From Syntrophomonas sp. (lineage in GTDB: Bacteria > Bacillota > Syntrophomonadia > Syntrophomonadales > Syntrophomonadaceae): DNA of 49,287 bases. The first letter of the stretch is position 1. Each line of letters begins with the position of its first letter. Below the pieces are notes generated by a model. It was not told the DNA's origin. It was given only the letters and a program-made list of their open reading frames with translations, and searched no databases. The stretch covers positions 8,791 through 58,077 of the forward strand of contig JAQVWS010000001.1 of NCBI GenBank assembly GCA_028709585.1, read 5' to 3'. Made by a program: the position numbers and the translations under genes. Below are positions 7,675-16,954 of the stretch, piece by piece.

Positions 7675-8751
7675 CTATACCATATATTCCAATATAAGCT
7701 GCTCTCGCATCCTCTTTAAGCCGCTTTTTATTGAGCGTGCCCGGACCTCGCCTATTCCTTCCACATCATCCAGTTCTTCAATACTGGCATGCATGATGTT
7801 ATTGAGCAATGAAAAGCGCTCCACCAGGTTTTCCATAATGGCTAAAGGAATTCGTGGTATCTTATTCAGCATTCTATATCCGCGCGGTGCTACTGATTGT
7901 TCCAAATGGCTGCTGGCGGTTCCCAGGGCCAAAACTTTTAATAAAAATACTGAATCGGATACTTCTTCTTCAAAGGCACGCAGCATAATCTGCAGTATTT
8001 CAGCTGCTGATTTCTCTTTATTATTAGAATAATCTTTAATTATTAAAGTAGACTCTTCCTCTACATTGGATAACAGTTCATCCAATTGCATTTTGACCAG
8101 GCGGCCTTCACTCCCTAATTCACTTATGTAATTCTCAATTTCTCCAGCTATATTCAAAACCTTAATACAACGTCGGAGTACTTCACAGACCTCTACCACA
8201 GTTACCATGTCTTCAAATTCCAACCCCCCCAGATGCTGCAGCTCCCTGATATAAACGTTTCGATACTTCTCCAACGTCTGCAGAGCTTGATTGGCTTTTA
8301 CAAGTATGGAAGCAATATCTCGCAGCCGAAACCTAATATTGCCTTGATAGAGAGTAACCACTTGCCGCCGCTGCGACACAGCTACTACCAGTTCTCCAGT
8401 TTGTTGAGCCACCCTTTCAGCGGTACGATGACGTATCCCTGTTTCCTGGGAAGGCAGGTTAGGGTTAGGATCCAACTGGGCATTTGCAATTAGTATTCTG
8501 GAAACATCATGATTAGTGATAATAGCTCCGTCCATCTTAGCAAGTTCATATAGGCGCGCCGGGGTGAATTCGCAATCAATTTCGAACCCTCCGCTGACGA
8601 TATCCATCAATTCCGGGGAATCACCTACTACAATCAAACCTCCGGTATTGGCCTGCAGTACATTTTCAATTCCCAAGCGAAACACTGTCCCCGGGGCCAG
8701 CATTTTTAAGTACTTGCGAAAATTAGAACGGTAAATATCTTCTACCAACAC
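7675..8751 (-). CDS. disA: DNA integrity scanning diadenylate cyclase
   Basis: DisA converts two ATP to cyclic di-AMP and scans DNA for branched structures. The catalytic DGA (74-76) and RHR (107-109) motifs are intact in the N-terminal DAC domain. A helical linker follows, and a C-terminal helix-hairpin-helix unit contains LDDVEGIGEVRARSIKSGL. The 358-aa length is normal. The reading frame overlaps the end of radA by 10 bases. The start is either the GTG at 8751 or, with better spacing from GGAGG, the TTG at 8748. The radA-disA pairing is conserved and links recombination repair to c-di-AMP signalling. Confidence 0.97.
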   Translation of the reverse strand: MLVEDIYRSNFRKYLKMLAPGTVFRLGIENVLQANTGGLIVVGDSPELMDIVSGGFEIDCEFTPARLYELAKMDGAIITNHDVSRILIANAQLDPNPNLPSQETGIRHRTAERVAQQTGELVVAVSQRRQVVTLYQGNIRFRLRDIASILVKANQALQTLEKYRNVYIRELQHLGGLEFEDMVTVVEVCEVLRRCIKVLNIAGEIENYISELGSEGRLVKMQLDELLSNVEEESTLIIKDYSNNKEKSAAEILQIMLRAFEEEVSDSVFLLKVLALGTASSHLEQSVAPRGYRMLNKIPRIPLAIMENLVERFSLLNNIMHASIEELDDVEGIGEVRARSIKSGLKRMREQLILEYMV

Positions 8752-10106
8752 GATCCCTCCATAACAATCTCTATAAATTCGTCCAGATTTCTTACTTCTA
8801 TTATTTCTAAACCGCTATGATTATAGATGCCATTATTTGTCCCTGCAGGAATCACTGCCTTTTTGAAACCTATTTTCTCAACTTCTTTAATTCGTGCCTC
8901 CAAAAATGGCACTGACCTTACTTCCCCGGAGAGCCCTAATTCTCCAATGAACACCATATCCACAGGCAACGGCCGCTCTCGATAACTGGAAACAATTGCT
9001 GCCGCAATACCTAAATCAACACATGGATCTTTAAGAAAAACTCCTCCGGCTACCTTAAGATATACATCATAATTGGATAGTCTAAGACCTCGCTTTTTTT
9101 CCAAGACCGCGATAATCAGAGCCAGACGGTTCTGATCAATGCCGGAAGCCATCCTACGACCATAGGCAGGTGCAACCGATGATACCAGCGCCTGCATCTC
9201 AATCAACAGGGGGCGGCTGCCTTCGAAGCTAGCAACTACAGCACTCCCACATACGGTAGGGTCTTTGGTATTCAAAAAAAGCTTGGAAGGGTCTTCAACT
9301 TCACTCAAACCCGAAGCGCTCATCTCCATTAAGCCAATCTCATTAGTAGCGCCAAAGCGGTTTTTTACACCCCGTAACAGTCTGAATGGAAAATTCTTTT
9401 CCCCCTCGAAGTAAATAACCACATCAACCATATGTTCCAGAACTTTCGGACCGGCTAAAGCCCCATCTTTAGTAACATGCCCAACCAAAAAAAAGGTCTT
9501 TTCACTCTTTTTAGCCATCTCCATAATCCTGGCAGTACATTCACGCAATTGAGATATACTGCCTGGAATGGAAGTAAGATTCTCAGAATAAACCGTTTGA
9601 ATTGAATCTATAATAATAAAATCGGGGTCAATTTCCTTTAAGTAGTTCCCCAATAGATCAATGTTTTGTTCATTTAAAAAGTATATAGAGTCACTATCAA
9701 TATCCAATCGCAAAGACCTTAGACGGATTTGTCCAGCTGACTCCTCCCCGGAGAGATAGAGTACCTTCTTGCCATTTTTAGCCACATTGAAGGCAACCTG
9801 CAATAGCAAGGTGGATTTCCCGATGCCTGGATCTCCTCCAAGTAAAACCAGCGAACCAGGTACGATACCCCCTCCTAACACTCGATCCATTTCATCCATT
9901 CCAGTAGAAAGGCGAAACAGATTATTATTGGGGATATCGCAAAGAGCCACGGCCTCAACCCTGCGGCTGCGGTGGGCAGGGGTGGCCTTAGGGCCGCTTT
10001 CTTCCAACAGGCTGTTCCAATTTCCACAACCTGGACATCGGCCTAACCACTTACCCGCTTCATAGCCGCAATTTATGCATACAAACCTGGTTACAATTTT
10101 CGCCAT
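8742..10106 (-). CDS. radA: DNA repair protein RadA
   Basis: RadA is a RecA-related ATPase that promotes branch migration in homologous recombination. The N-terminal zinc finger has Cys10, Cys13, Cys24 and Cys27 (CINCGYEAGKWLGRCPGCG). Walker A is GDPGIGKST (91-99), the RadA-specific KNRFG motif is at 248-252, and the C-terminus is the Lon-protease-like domain (DVYLKVAGGVFLKDPCVDLGIAAAI). The 454-aa length is standard. It lies 49 bases after clpC and overlaps disA, so it belongs to the ctsR operon. Confidence 0.97.
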   Translation of the reverse strand: MAKIVTRFVCINCGYEAGKWLGRCPGCGNWNSLLEESGPKATPAHRSRRVEAVALCDIPNNNLFRLSTGMDEMDRVLGGGIVPGSLVLLGGDPGIGKSTLLLQVAFNVAKNGKKVLYLSGEESAGQIRLRSLRLDIDSDSIYFLNEQNIDLLGNYLKEIDPDFIIIDSIQTVYSENLTSIPGSISQLRECTARIMEMAKKSEKTFFLVGHVTKDGALAGPKVLEHMVDVVIYFEGEKNFPFRLLRGVKNRFGATNEIGLMEMSASGLSEVEDPSKLFLNTKDPTVCGSAVVASFEGSRPLLIEMQALVSSVAPAYGRRMASGIDQNRLALIIAVLEKKRGLRLSNYDVYLKVAGGVFLKDPCVDLGIAAAIVSSYRERPLPVDMVFIGELGLSGEVRSVPFLEARIKEVEKIGFKKAVIPAGTNNGIYNHSGLEIIEVRNLDEFIEIVMEGSCW

Positions 10107-10155
10107 TATTTTCCCTCATTATTATAATACGAATAAATCTTATTATAATACTAAT

Positions 10156-12666
10156 CTATAGTTCTTGCCCATCTTCATTAACAATAGGTTTTTTAACTAC
10201 CCCTATTTTTCCGTCCTGGGCATCTACCAGAATAGTGTCTCCAGGAACAACCGTTTTCTTTAGTATCTCTTCCGACACTTTATCTTCTACCAGTTTTTGA
10301 ATTGCCCTCTTAAGAGGACGTGCCCCGTAAGCAGGTTCATAACCTTCTTTCATGATCAATTCTCGAGCCGAATCATTAATCTCCAGTTTATATCCGTTAT
10401 CAATAATACGTTGACCCAGGTCATTAATCAAAAGGTCAATTATCTGTTTCAGCTCTTCCTCACTTAGACTCTGGAAGACAATAAGTTCATCAATTCGATT
10501 TAAGAATTCAGGCCGGAAAGTGTGCTTCATTTGCTCCATGACCCGTTCCTTCATTTGCATATAGTCTTCTGCTTCATCTGCCGCCCGTTTAAATCCCAGG
10601 GTCTTATTTTTCATCAGGGTATCAGCCCCTACATTAGAAGTCATAATAATAATCGTATTTCTGAAATCAACAGTTCTGCCTTGACCATCAGTCATCCGCC
10701 CATCTTCTAAAACTTGCAATAGAATATTGTATACATCTGGATGGGCTTTTTCTATTTCATCTAGCAATATAACTGAATATGGCTTTCTTCTAACCTTTTC
10801 AGTCAATTGACCGCCTTCATCATAACCAACATAACCTGGCGGGGAACCTATCATTCTTGATACAGCATGCTTCTCCATATATTCCGACATATCTAAGCGG
10901 ATAACTGCGTCCTCGCTGGCAAACATTGCTTCTGCCAATGCTCTGGCAAGCTCTGTTTTCCCCACTCCGGTAGGACCAAGGAATATAAAGGAACCTATAG
11001 GCCGTTTGGGATTTTTTAATCCAGCTCGAGCTCTCCGAACTGCTCGGGCAACTGATTTAACTGCCTCGTTCTGGCCTATTACCCGATTATGCAGAATTGC
11101 TTCCAGGTTAAGCAGGCGTTGCTCTTCTTCCATAGCTAATTTACTTATCGGCACTCCGGTCCATTTTGAAATAACCCTGGCAATTTCGTCAGGTCCTACT
11201 ATGCCTGCATGTACGGTTCTTTTGCTGAGCCATTCTTTACGCTGACTTTCGATGTCATCTTTCAGTTTTTGTTCCTCATCTCTTAACTTAGCCGCTTTTT
11301 CATATTCCTGAGCGTTGATGGCTTCCTCTTTTTCATTACTTATTTCCAATAGTTTAGCTTCCAGACCTTTTAGTTCAACCGGCAGAATATAGTTCATCAG
11401 CCGAACACTTGAGGCAGCTTCATCGATTAGATCAATTGCCTTGTCAGGCAGAAATCTATCGGTTATATAACGAGTAGACAGCCTTACAGCATCTTCAATG
11501 GCTTCGTCATTTATTTTCACCCCATGATGGGCTTCGTAGCGGTCCCGCAAGCCTTTTAAGATTTCAATACTTTCCTCCAGGCTTGGCTCTTTCACTAAGA
11601 TGGGCTGGAACCTTCTTTCCAGTGCCGCATCTTTTTCGATATACTTCCGATATTCGTTCACAGTAGTTGCCCCTACACACTGAAAATCACCTCTGGCCAG
11701 CGAAGGCTTTAATATGTTAGCTGCATCTATAGCTCCTTCTGCTGCTCCGGCTCCTACGAGGGTATGTAATTCATCTATGAATATGATTACATCCCCGGCA
11801 TTTTTTATTTCATTAATTATCTTGGTCAAACGATCTTCAAACTCACCTCGATACTTGGTGCCGGCAATCATAGAAGACAAATCCAAGGCAATAACCCGTT
11901 TGTGGCTCAAGGTTTCCGGCACATTATTCTCAAAAATTATATGCGCCAAGCCCTCCACAATAGCAGTTTTTCCCACCCCGGGGTCGCCTATTAATACCGG
12001 ATTATTCTTAGTGCGGCGGGATAAAATTTGAACAACCCTTTCAATCTCTTCTTCACGACCTATAACCGGATCAAGCCTGCCTTCACCTGCATCTTTAGTC
12101 AGATCACGGCTGTACGTATCTAGGGTGGGCGTCTTACTCCTTGGCTTACGAGCCTTTTGACTATGGCCTAAGCTGCTGCCGGCCTGCTCCATAGGCGGAT
12201 CCGGCCTGGTCATTCCTGATGCCTCCCCACCCAGAAGCAGCATAACCTGTCCTCTTAGATCATCCAGTTTAACTCCCATAGACAGAAGCACCTGGCTGGC
12301 TACTCCCTCTTCTTCGCGCAACAACGCCAGCAGCAAGTGTTCCGTACCAACATAATTGACTCCCTGAAGACGAGCTTCATCAAAAGCTAAGTTAAAAACC
12401 TTTTTAGCACGTGGTGTAATAGGCAAATCCCCGGCTGGTCCCTCACTAAAAGCTTGATTTTCGCCGATAAAACGTTTTACTTCTTGCCTTACATTATCCA
12501 GATCAATGCCTAAATTTATCAAAGCACGGGCTCCTACGCCTTCGCCTTCTCTTAAAAGGCCTAGCAGAATATGTTCTGTTCCAATAGCCGGATGAATAAG
12601 TTCTCTGGCTTCCTCCTGGGCATGGATAACGGTATTCCTGGCTCGCTGAGTAAACTTTCTAAACAT
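10156..12666 (-). CDS. clpC: ATP-dependent Clp protease ATP-binding subunit ClpC
   Basis: ClpC is the AAA+ unfoldase that feeds substrates, including McsB-phosphorylated proteins, to ClpP. Two Clp N-repeats occupy residues 1-145. AAA module 1 has GDPGVGKT. The middle domain has a UVR-like segment (EYEKAAKLRDEEQKLKDDI), and AAA module 2 has GPTGVGKTELA and IRLDMSEYMEKH. The C-terminal D2-small domain has YGARPLKRAIQ. The length of 836 aa fits ClpC. Its promoter-proximal neighbours are mcsB, mcsA and ctsR, so it should be repressed by CtsR. Confidence 0.97.
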   Translation of the reverse strand: MFRKFTQRARNTVIHAQEEARELIHPAIGTEHILLGLLREGEGVGARALINLGIDLDNVRQEVKRFIGENQAFSEGPAGDLPITPRAKKVFNLAFDEARLQGVNYVGTEHLLLALLREEEGVASQVLLSMGVKLDDLRGQVMLLLGGEASGMTRPDPPMEQAGSSLGHSQKARKPRSKTPTLDTYSRDLTKDAGEGRLDPVIGREEEIERVVQILSRRTKNNPVLIGDPGVGKTAIVEGLAHIIFENNVPETLSHKRVIALDLSSMIAGTKYRGEFEDRLTKIINEIKNAGDVIIFIDELHTLVGAGAAEGAIDAANILKPSLARGDFQCVGATTVNEYRKYIEKDAALERRFQPILVKEPSLEESIEILKGLRDRYEAHHGVKINDEAIEDAVRLSTRYITDRFLPDKAIDLIDEAASSVRLMNYILPVELKGLEAKLLEISNEKEEAINAQEYEKAAKLRDEEQKLKDDIESQRKEWLSKRTVHAGIVGPDEIARVISKWTGVPISKLAMEEEQRLLNLEAILHNRVIGQNEAVKSVARAVRRARAGLKNPKRPIGSFIFLGPTGVGKTELARALAEAMFASEDAVIRLDMSEYMEKHAVSRMIGSPPGYVGYDEGGQLTEKVRRKPYSVILLDEIEKAHPDVYNILLQVLEDGRMTDGQGRTVDFRNTIIIMTSNVGADTLMKNKTLGFKRAADEAEDYMQMKERVMEQMKHTFRPEFLNRIDELIVFQSLSEEELKQIIDLLINDLGQRIIDNGYKLEINDSARELIMKEGYEPAYGARPLKRAIQKLVEDKVSEEILKKTVVPGDTILVDAQDGKIGVVKKPIVNEDGQEL

Positions 12667-12720
12667 ATCAATACTCCCTTCTTAATTTGAAAAATCCATT
12701 AAGCGGATTCTAATAAACTA

Positions 12721-13794
12721 TTATTCACTGATGGTACCTAATTTTTTTTTAATAACTTCAGCTCTTTTAATATCACGTTCTATTGCATCCATTTCCTTGC
12801 CGGTACGTTTTTGCATATGAGCCGGCTTTACCTCTACCATCAATTCATTGAGTGAAAAAATATTAATTCCCTTTAATATGCCCATATCCACACCTAGTCG
12901 TACATCTGAAAAAAGGGTTAAGGCTTCATTCGCGGTTATTACCCTGGCATTGCTTAAAATGCCGTATGATCTGCCTATCTTATCTTCCAATTGGTATTTC
13001 AAATCTTTCTCTAACCTCTCCCGCAGTAGCTTTTCCTGTTCTGCAATCTGTTCAGAAATAGTGTGCAGATAATTATAAATATCCTCTTCGGTCTGTCCCA
13101 ATGTAATCTGATTGGAAATCTGGAAGAAGTTGCCTATGGCTTCGCTTCCTTCTCCATATAAGCCTCGAACCACCAGACCTAATTGCGCGATATTCTGGAT
13201 AATTTGATTTAACTGCCCGGTCATCTGAATAGCAGGCAGATGCATCATTACTGATGCGCGCATGCCTGTTCCCACATTGGTTGGACATGCGGTTAGATAA
13301 CCACGGTTTTCATCGAAAGCATATTCCAGGCTGTTTTCAAACTCATTATCCAATTCCTGCACTCGCATATAACAATCACTCAGTTTAAGCCCGGGAAGAA
13401 GACATTGAATACGGAGATGGTCTTCTTCATTTATCATAGCGGACAAATAACCTTCGCTATTTACCAGTACCCCACGAAATGGTGAATCAGATTCTGCATG
13501 CAACGGACTTATAAGATGCTTTTCAGCCAGGATCTGCCGTTCCAAAGCTGGCAGCTGATCGAAGCTGATCATATCCATAGATGCCAAGACTGAACTAGCA
13601 GGTGATTTTTGCCATGCATTTTTAATCTGTTCTATACATTTCTCGCCATTTACCTGATCTAGTAAATGCGGAAAGGGTATCATATTTATATTTCGGGCTA
13701 AACGAATCCTGCTGCTAACCACAATATCTCTTTCACCAGCAGGTGTATCCATCCACTTTACGAAACTGCTGTTAACTACATCCGTAATACTCAT
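12721..13794 (-). CDS. mcsB: Protein arginine kinase McsB
   Basis: McsB phosphorylates arginine residues to mark proteins for ClpCP. The 357-aa protein has the guanido-kinase catalytic layout: VVSSRIRLARN (25-35), INEEDHLRIQ (121-130) with the catalytic Glu, TACPTNVGTGMRAS (168-181) with the active-site Cys, and RGLYGEGSEAIGNFFQISNQ (210-229) near the nucleotide. The GTG/ATG issue does not arise, since the ATG follows GGGGTGGG. It is 11 bases downstream of mcsA and must work with it. Confidence 0.96.
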   Translation of the reverse strand: MSITDVVNSSFVKWMDTPAGERDIVVSSRIRLARNINMIPFPHLLDQVNGEKCIEQIKNAWQKSPASSVLASMDMISFDQLPALERQILAEKHLISPLHAESDSPFRGVLVNSEGYLSAMINEEDHLRIQCLLPGLKLSDCYMRVQELDNEFENSLEYAFDENRGYLTACPTNVGTGMRASVMMHLPAIQMTGQLNQIIQNIAQLGLVVRGLYGEGSEAIGNFFQISNQITLGQTEEDIYNYLHTISEQIAEQEKLLRERLEKDLKYQLEDKIGRSYGILSNARVITANEALTLFSDVRLGVDMGILKGINIFSLNELMVEVKPAHMQKRTGKEMDAIERDIKRAEVIKKKLGTISE

Positions 13795-13805
13795 ATTCCC
13801 ACCCC

Positions 13806-14315
13806 CTATAACAGTTTGCTCTCCATTTCTTTGACACTATCTCTTATTTCAGCTGCTTTCTCATACTCTTCTGCTCTAACTGCTTCCTGGAGTTGGTTCT
13901 TTAATTTTTCAATCTGTCTTCTAATAATTACCTTTTCTCCACCCCGGAGAGGTATTTTGCCCAAGTGCTGGCTGTTACCATGAATTCTACGCAAAGGAGC
14001 TTCCAGTTCTTGATTAAATACCTTATAACATTCACTGCAACCCAGTTTCCCAGCTTGCCTTATGTCCATATATCTCATCCCGCAATTGGGACAGATGCTT
14101 TGCAAAGCCAGGGCCGGCATTCCTTGCACACTGTAGCTGGAACCAAACATACCACCCAATAAGTTAGGAATAGAAAACTTATTGGCCGGGTCAAACATAA
14201 AGCCGCTTTTCTGGGATGCACATTCTTCACAAAGATGGCTCTCAGTTTTTTGGCCATTAAATACCTGAGTTAAATGAACAGTTGCTGATCTTTTTTTACA
14301 TTCCTCGCAATACAA
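13806..14315 (-). CDS. mcsA: McsA, activator of McsB (UvrB/UvrC motif protein)
   Basis: McsA is the zinc-binding adaptor that activates McsB. Cysteine clusters are CEECKKR near the N-terminus, HLCEECA, then CPNCGMRYMDIRQAGKLGCSECY. The C-terminal UVR motif is AVRAEEYEKAAEIRDSVKEME (about residues 145-165). The start is a TTG 8 bases after AAGGGGG. The 169-aa length is usual. It lies between ctsR and mcsB in the heat-shock operon. Confidence 0.95.
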   Translation of the reverse strand: MYCEECKKRSATVHLTQVFNGQKTESHLCEECASQKSGFMFDPANKFSIPNLLGGMFGSSYSVQGMPALALQSICPNCGMRYMDIRQAGKLGCSECYKVFNQELEAPLRRIHGNSQHLGKIPLRGGEKVIIRRQIEKLKNQLQEAVRAEEYEKAAEIRDSVKEMESKLL

Positions 14316-14345
14316 TCAAATTTCCCCCTTACTGAATTTCTACAG

Positions 14346-14768
14346 TCAATAAATAGCATAGAACTGTCGCAATGCGTCTGCTATTCCTTTATTAAAAAGC
14401 ATCTTATCTTCGCTGGTCAGATCCTTGCCAACGTTGATAACAATATGTTGCAGCATGGCTTTTTCTCGCTCATTAATTAATTTCATGACGCTAAGTTGAT
14501 TAATAAGTTGCATAGCCTGTTTATCTCCAGATAGTTCCTCTTGCTGTATCTCAGTAATTCGAACATATCCTCGGCCCCCTCTTCTGCTTTCTTTATGATA
14601 GCCGTCTTTTTCTTTAAACCTGGTTCGCAACACATAAGTAACCTGGGAAGGAACACAGGCAAACGTCTCCGCTATCTCAGCCCGCTGTATTTCAATCTTG
14701 CGTTCTTCACTTCTGGCTATCAGAACCTTAATATATTTCTCAATCCTATCAGCTATACTCTTATGCAT
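14346..14768 (-). CDS. ctsR: Transcriptional repressor CtsR
   Basis: CtsR represses clp genes and is inactivated by heat or by McsB/McsA. The 140-aa protein has the N-terminal winged helix (SIADRIEKYIKVLI, RAEIAETFACVPSQVTYVLRTRF). The glycine-rich wing (SRRGGRGYVRITE) that acts as thermosensor is intact. It heads the operon and lies just behind an operator that matches its own consensus, so it is autoregulated. Confidence 0.96.
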   Translation of the reverse strand: MHKSIADRIEKYIKVLIARSEERKIEIQRAEIAETFACVPSQVTYVLRTRFKEKDGYHKESRRGGRGYVRITEIQQEELSGDKQAMQLINQLSVMKLINEREKAMLQHIVINVGKDLTSEDKMLFNKGIADALRQFYAIY

Positions 14769-14780
14769 CCCAATTCCTTC

Positions 14781-14797
14781 TTTGACTTTCTTTGACC
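14781..14797 (-). promoter_or_regulatory. CtsR operator
   Basis: On the minus strand the sequence is GGTCAAAGAAAGTCAAA. This is two direct heptads 10 bases apart and matches the known CtsR box RGTCAAANNANRGTCAAA closely. It lies between the predicted -10 box and the ctsR start, where binding would block transcription. Confidence 0.92.
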
Positions 14798-14806
14798 TTC
14801 CATATA

Positions 14807-14836
14807 ATTTTACCCTTATGTAAGTTAATTATGCAA
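14807..14836 (-). promoter_or_regulatory. Sigma-A promoter of the ctsR operon
   Basis: On the minus strand TTGCAT (14831-14836) and TAAAAT (14807-14812) are 18 bases apart. The CtsR operator begins 9 bases downstream of the -10 box. Confidence 0.6.
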
Positions 14837-14839
14837 GTT

Positions 14840-14858
14840 TTAATTTGGACCAAATTAA
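14840..14858. promoter_or_regulatory. Perfect 19-bp palindrome in the divergent region
   Basis: TTAATTTGG-A-CCAAATTAA is a perfect inverted repeat around one base. It lies just upstream of the ctsR -35 box and in the long leader of the acyl-CoA synthetase gene. A second inverted pair, TAAGTTAAT (14821-14829) and ATTAACTTA (14875-14883), brackets it. A dimeric repressor site is a reasonable guess; the protein is unknown. Confidence 0.45.
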
Positions 14859-14883
14859 TATAATTTTGACTTACATTAACTTA

Positions 14884-15100
14884 TAGTTCAATATTCCCTA
14901 AATATATATAAAAGTATGTGTTAAAATAAATAGTAGTTATTATAAAATAAAAATATCGTAAAGTGTTGCATATAAATTATAAATAATAGCAGGAACATTC
15001 CTTCATTATAAAGAATTTATGGAAATATATGATTTTTCAGGATATTTAAATTAACCGCTTCATTTAAATGCTTAAAGCGTAAATCTGATTAAAATGTTTT
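14884..15100. other. AT-rich intergenic region without recognised gene
   Basis: This part of the roughly 350-base gap between ctsR and the acyl-CoA synthetase gene is strongly AT-rich, with many A and T runs. I see no reading frame with a ribosome binding site, no RNA gene and no confident sigma-A promoter, although the downstream gene must be transcribed from here. Confidence 0.4.
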
Positions 15101-15116
15101 ATAGGGAGTGTGTCTA

Positions 15117-16889
15117 ATGATTGAAAAGGGCAAGGAACATTATGTTGAGAAGATCCTTAGTCTGAAGCAGGTGCAAAATATATCCCTGGGGTCTGAGCTC
15201 GAGAAACTAGCTGTTCAGCAACCTGAGCATCCAGCAATTATCAACAATGAGCGTACCATTACGTATAAGCAGTTTAATGCACTTGCTAACCGTTATGCTA
15301 ACTTCTTTCGGGAACAAGGCTTTAAGAAGGGTGATGTAGTTGCCCTTATGATGGAAAACCGCCCTGAATTCTTAATAACGGTCACCGGTTTGAGCAAACT
15401 GGGGGTAATAACATCACTGATCAATATTGCGGTACGCGGAGAGGTGTTAGCTGACAGCATAAATAAGTGCGAAGCCCGGGCAGTAATCATTGGTCATGAA
15501 ATGTTGGATCTTTTCAAGACAATCGAAGAACGAATCCGTCTCAGAGCCCCAGCCCGGCTTTTTATCGAAGCCCCGAACAGAGATTTTGTCATACCAGATG
15601 GATTTGAAAATCTTAATATACAGTTGCAAAACATAAGTGATGCTAATCCAGATACTACCGGGCAGATTACTACTGATGATATATTAGTCTATATTTTTTC
15701 AGCCGGTAATACCGGCTGGCGGAAAGCTAGCCCGGTTACTCAAAGAAGATGGCTAAAAAAAGGTTTTGAGTATGTTGCTGTGGCCAATTTAAACCACAAT
15801 ACGGTTCAATATATGTGTCTGCATTTATATTACAATATGGCCTTTAATATATGTTTCTCAAGCATGATCCTATCTGGAAGCACCATGGTTTTAAAACGCG
15901 ATTTCTCCCTGCAAAGTTTCTGGGACGACATCCACAAGTATAACGCAAATTATTTTATATCCGTCAGTGAGATGGCCCGGTATATACTTAGCCTGCCCGA
16001 AAAATCCGAAGACGCTCACAACCCCATAGAAAATATGATCTGTAATGGTATATGGGGGAATTTAATTGAGACTTTCCGAAAACGTTATCAAATCAAACAT
16101 ATTTTCGAAAACTATGGCACTACCGAAGGTATCGGCACTTTTATAAATTATGAGGAAATTCTCGATATGTGTGGAAATTTAACTCTGTTGGGCATTCGTC
16201 AAGGTGAGCTCGTACGCTGTGATCCTATTAGCGATGAAATAATATACGATGCAGAGGGAAGAGCTGTCAAATGCTCTCCTGGGGAAGCAGGTCTTCTAAT
16301 TGGAGAAATAAACGAATTAAACAGGTATTCAGGATATTTACATGAACCTGAGGCGTCCGAATCCCGGCTCCTCCGCAATGTTTTTCAGGATGGCGATTTG
16401 TATTTTAATAGCGGGGATCTGCTAAAACTGCATGAAAATGATTATATTTCATTTATTGATCGTCTGGGAGATACTTATCGCTGGAAGGGTGAGACCGTAT
16501 CCGCCAGCCAGGTAGCTGACGTAATTCTTAAGTTTTTTGGCCCTATTGATGAATGCTTTGTTTACGGAGTTCGGATTCCAGGTAATGAGGGGCGTTGCGG
16601 CATGGCCGCAATTAAACTGCTCGAAGATCAAAAGCTGGATCTTAAAAAGCTGCTAGCCCATATCGATAGAAGGATGCCGCGTCATGCACGCCCGATATTT
16701 ATCCGCATCTACGATAAACTTGACACGTCTGAAAACCAGCAATTATTAAAAAAACAACTGCAGCAGGAGAGCTTTGACCTGAATCTAATCAGTGACCCTA
16801 TGTATTTTTTAGATCCTGGGAAGAATCAGTATGTTCCATTGACCACTGAAATATATAATATGCTTCTGAATAAACAATTTAGACTTTAA
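15117..16889 (+). CDS. AMP-binding acyl-CoA synthetase family protein, degenerate motifs
   Basis: The ATG at 15117 follows AGGGAG at good distance (590 aa). The fold is that of the ANL superfamily, closest to the fatty-acid transport/very-long-chain acyl-CoA synthetase group. YGTTEG (333-338) and SGDLLKLHEND...IDRLGDTYRWKGETVS (432-462) match motifs A5, A7 and A8. Two key sites are altered. The phosphate-binding loop reads FSAGNTGWRK (194-203) where YTSGTTGLPK is usual. The C-terminal segment where this family has TGTFK with the catalytic lysine reads TSENQQ (537-542). Acyl-adenylate formation may therefore be weak or lost. It is followed after 65 bases by a PhaC-like gene in the same direction, suggesting shared work on acyl-CoA or polyhydroxyalkanoate. 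Confidence 0.8.
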   Translation: MIEKGKEHYVEKILSLKQVQNISLGSELEKLAVQQPEHPAIINNERTITYKQFNALANRYANFFREQGFKKGDVVALMMENRPEFLITVTGLSKLGVITSLINIAVRGEVLADSINKCEARAVIIGHEMLDLFKTIEERIRLRAPARLFIEAPNRDFVIPDGFENLNIQLQNISDANPDTTGQITTDDILVYIFSAGNTGWRKASPVTQRRWLKKGFEYVAVANLNHNTVQYMCLHLYYNMAFNICFSSMILSGSTMVLKRDFSLQSFWDDIHKYNANYFISVSEMARYILSLPEKSEDAHNPIENMICNGIWGNLIETFRKRYQIKHIFENYGTTEGIGTFINYEEILDMCGNLTLLGIRQGELVRCDPISDEIIYDAEGRAVKCSPGEAGLLIGEINELNRYSGYLHEPEASESRLLRNVFQDGDLYFNSGDLLKLHENDYISFIDRLGDTYRWKGETVSASQVADVILKFFGPIDECFVYGVRIPGNEGRCGMAAIKLLEDQKLDLKKLLAHIDRRMPRHARPIFIRIYDKLDTSENQQLLKKQLQQESFDLNLISDPMYFLDPGKNQYVPLTTEIYNMLLNKQFRL

Positions 16890-16954
16890 TTCAGGAGAAG
16901 ACCTATTATAATAGCGGACGTTATGCCGCAAGACTTTAGGAGGCGTTGTTGTAA

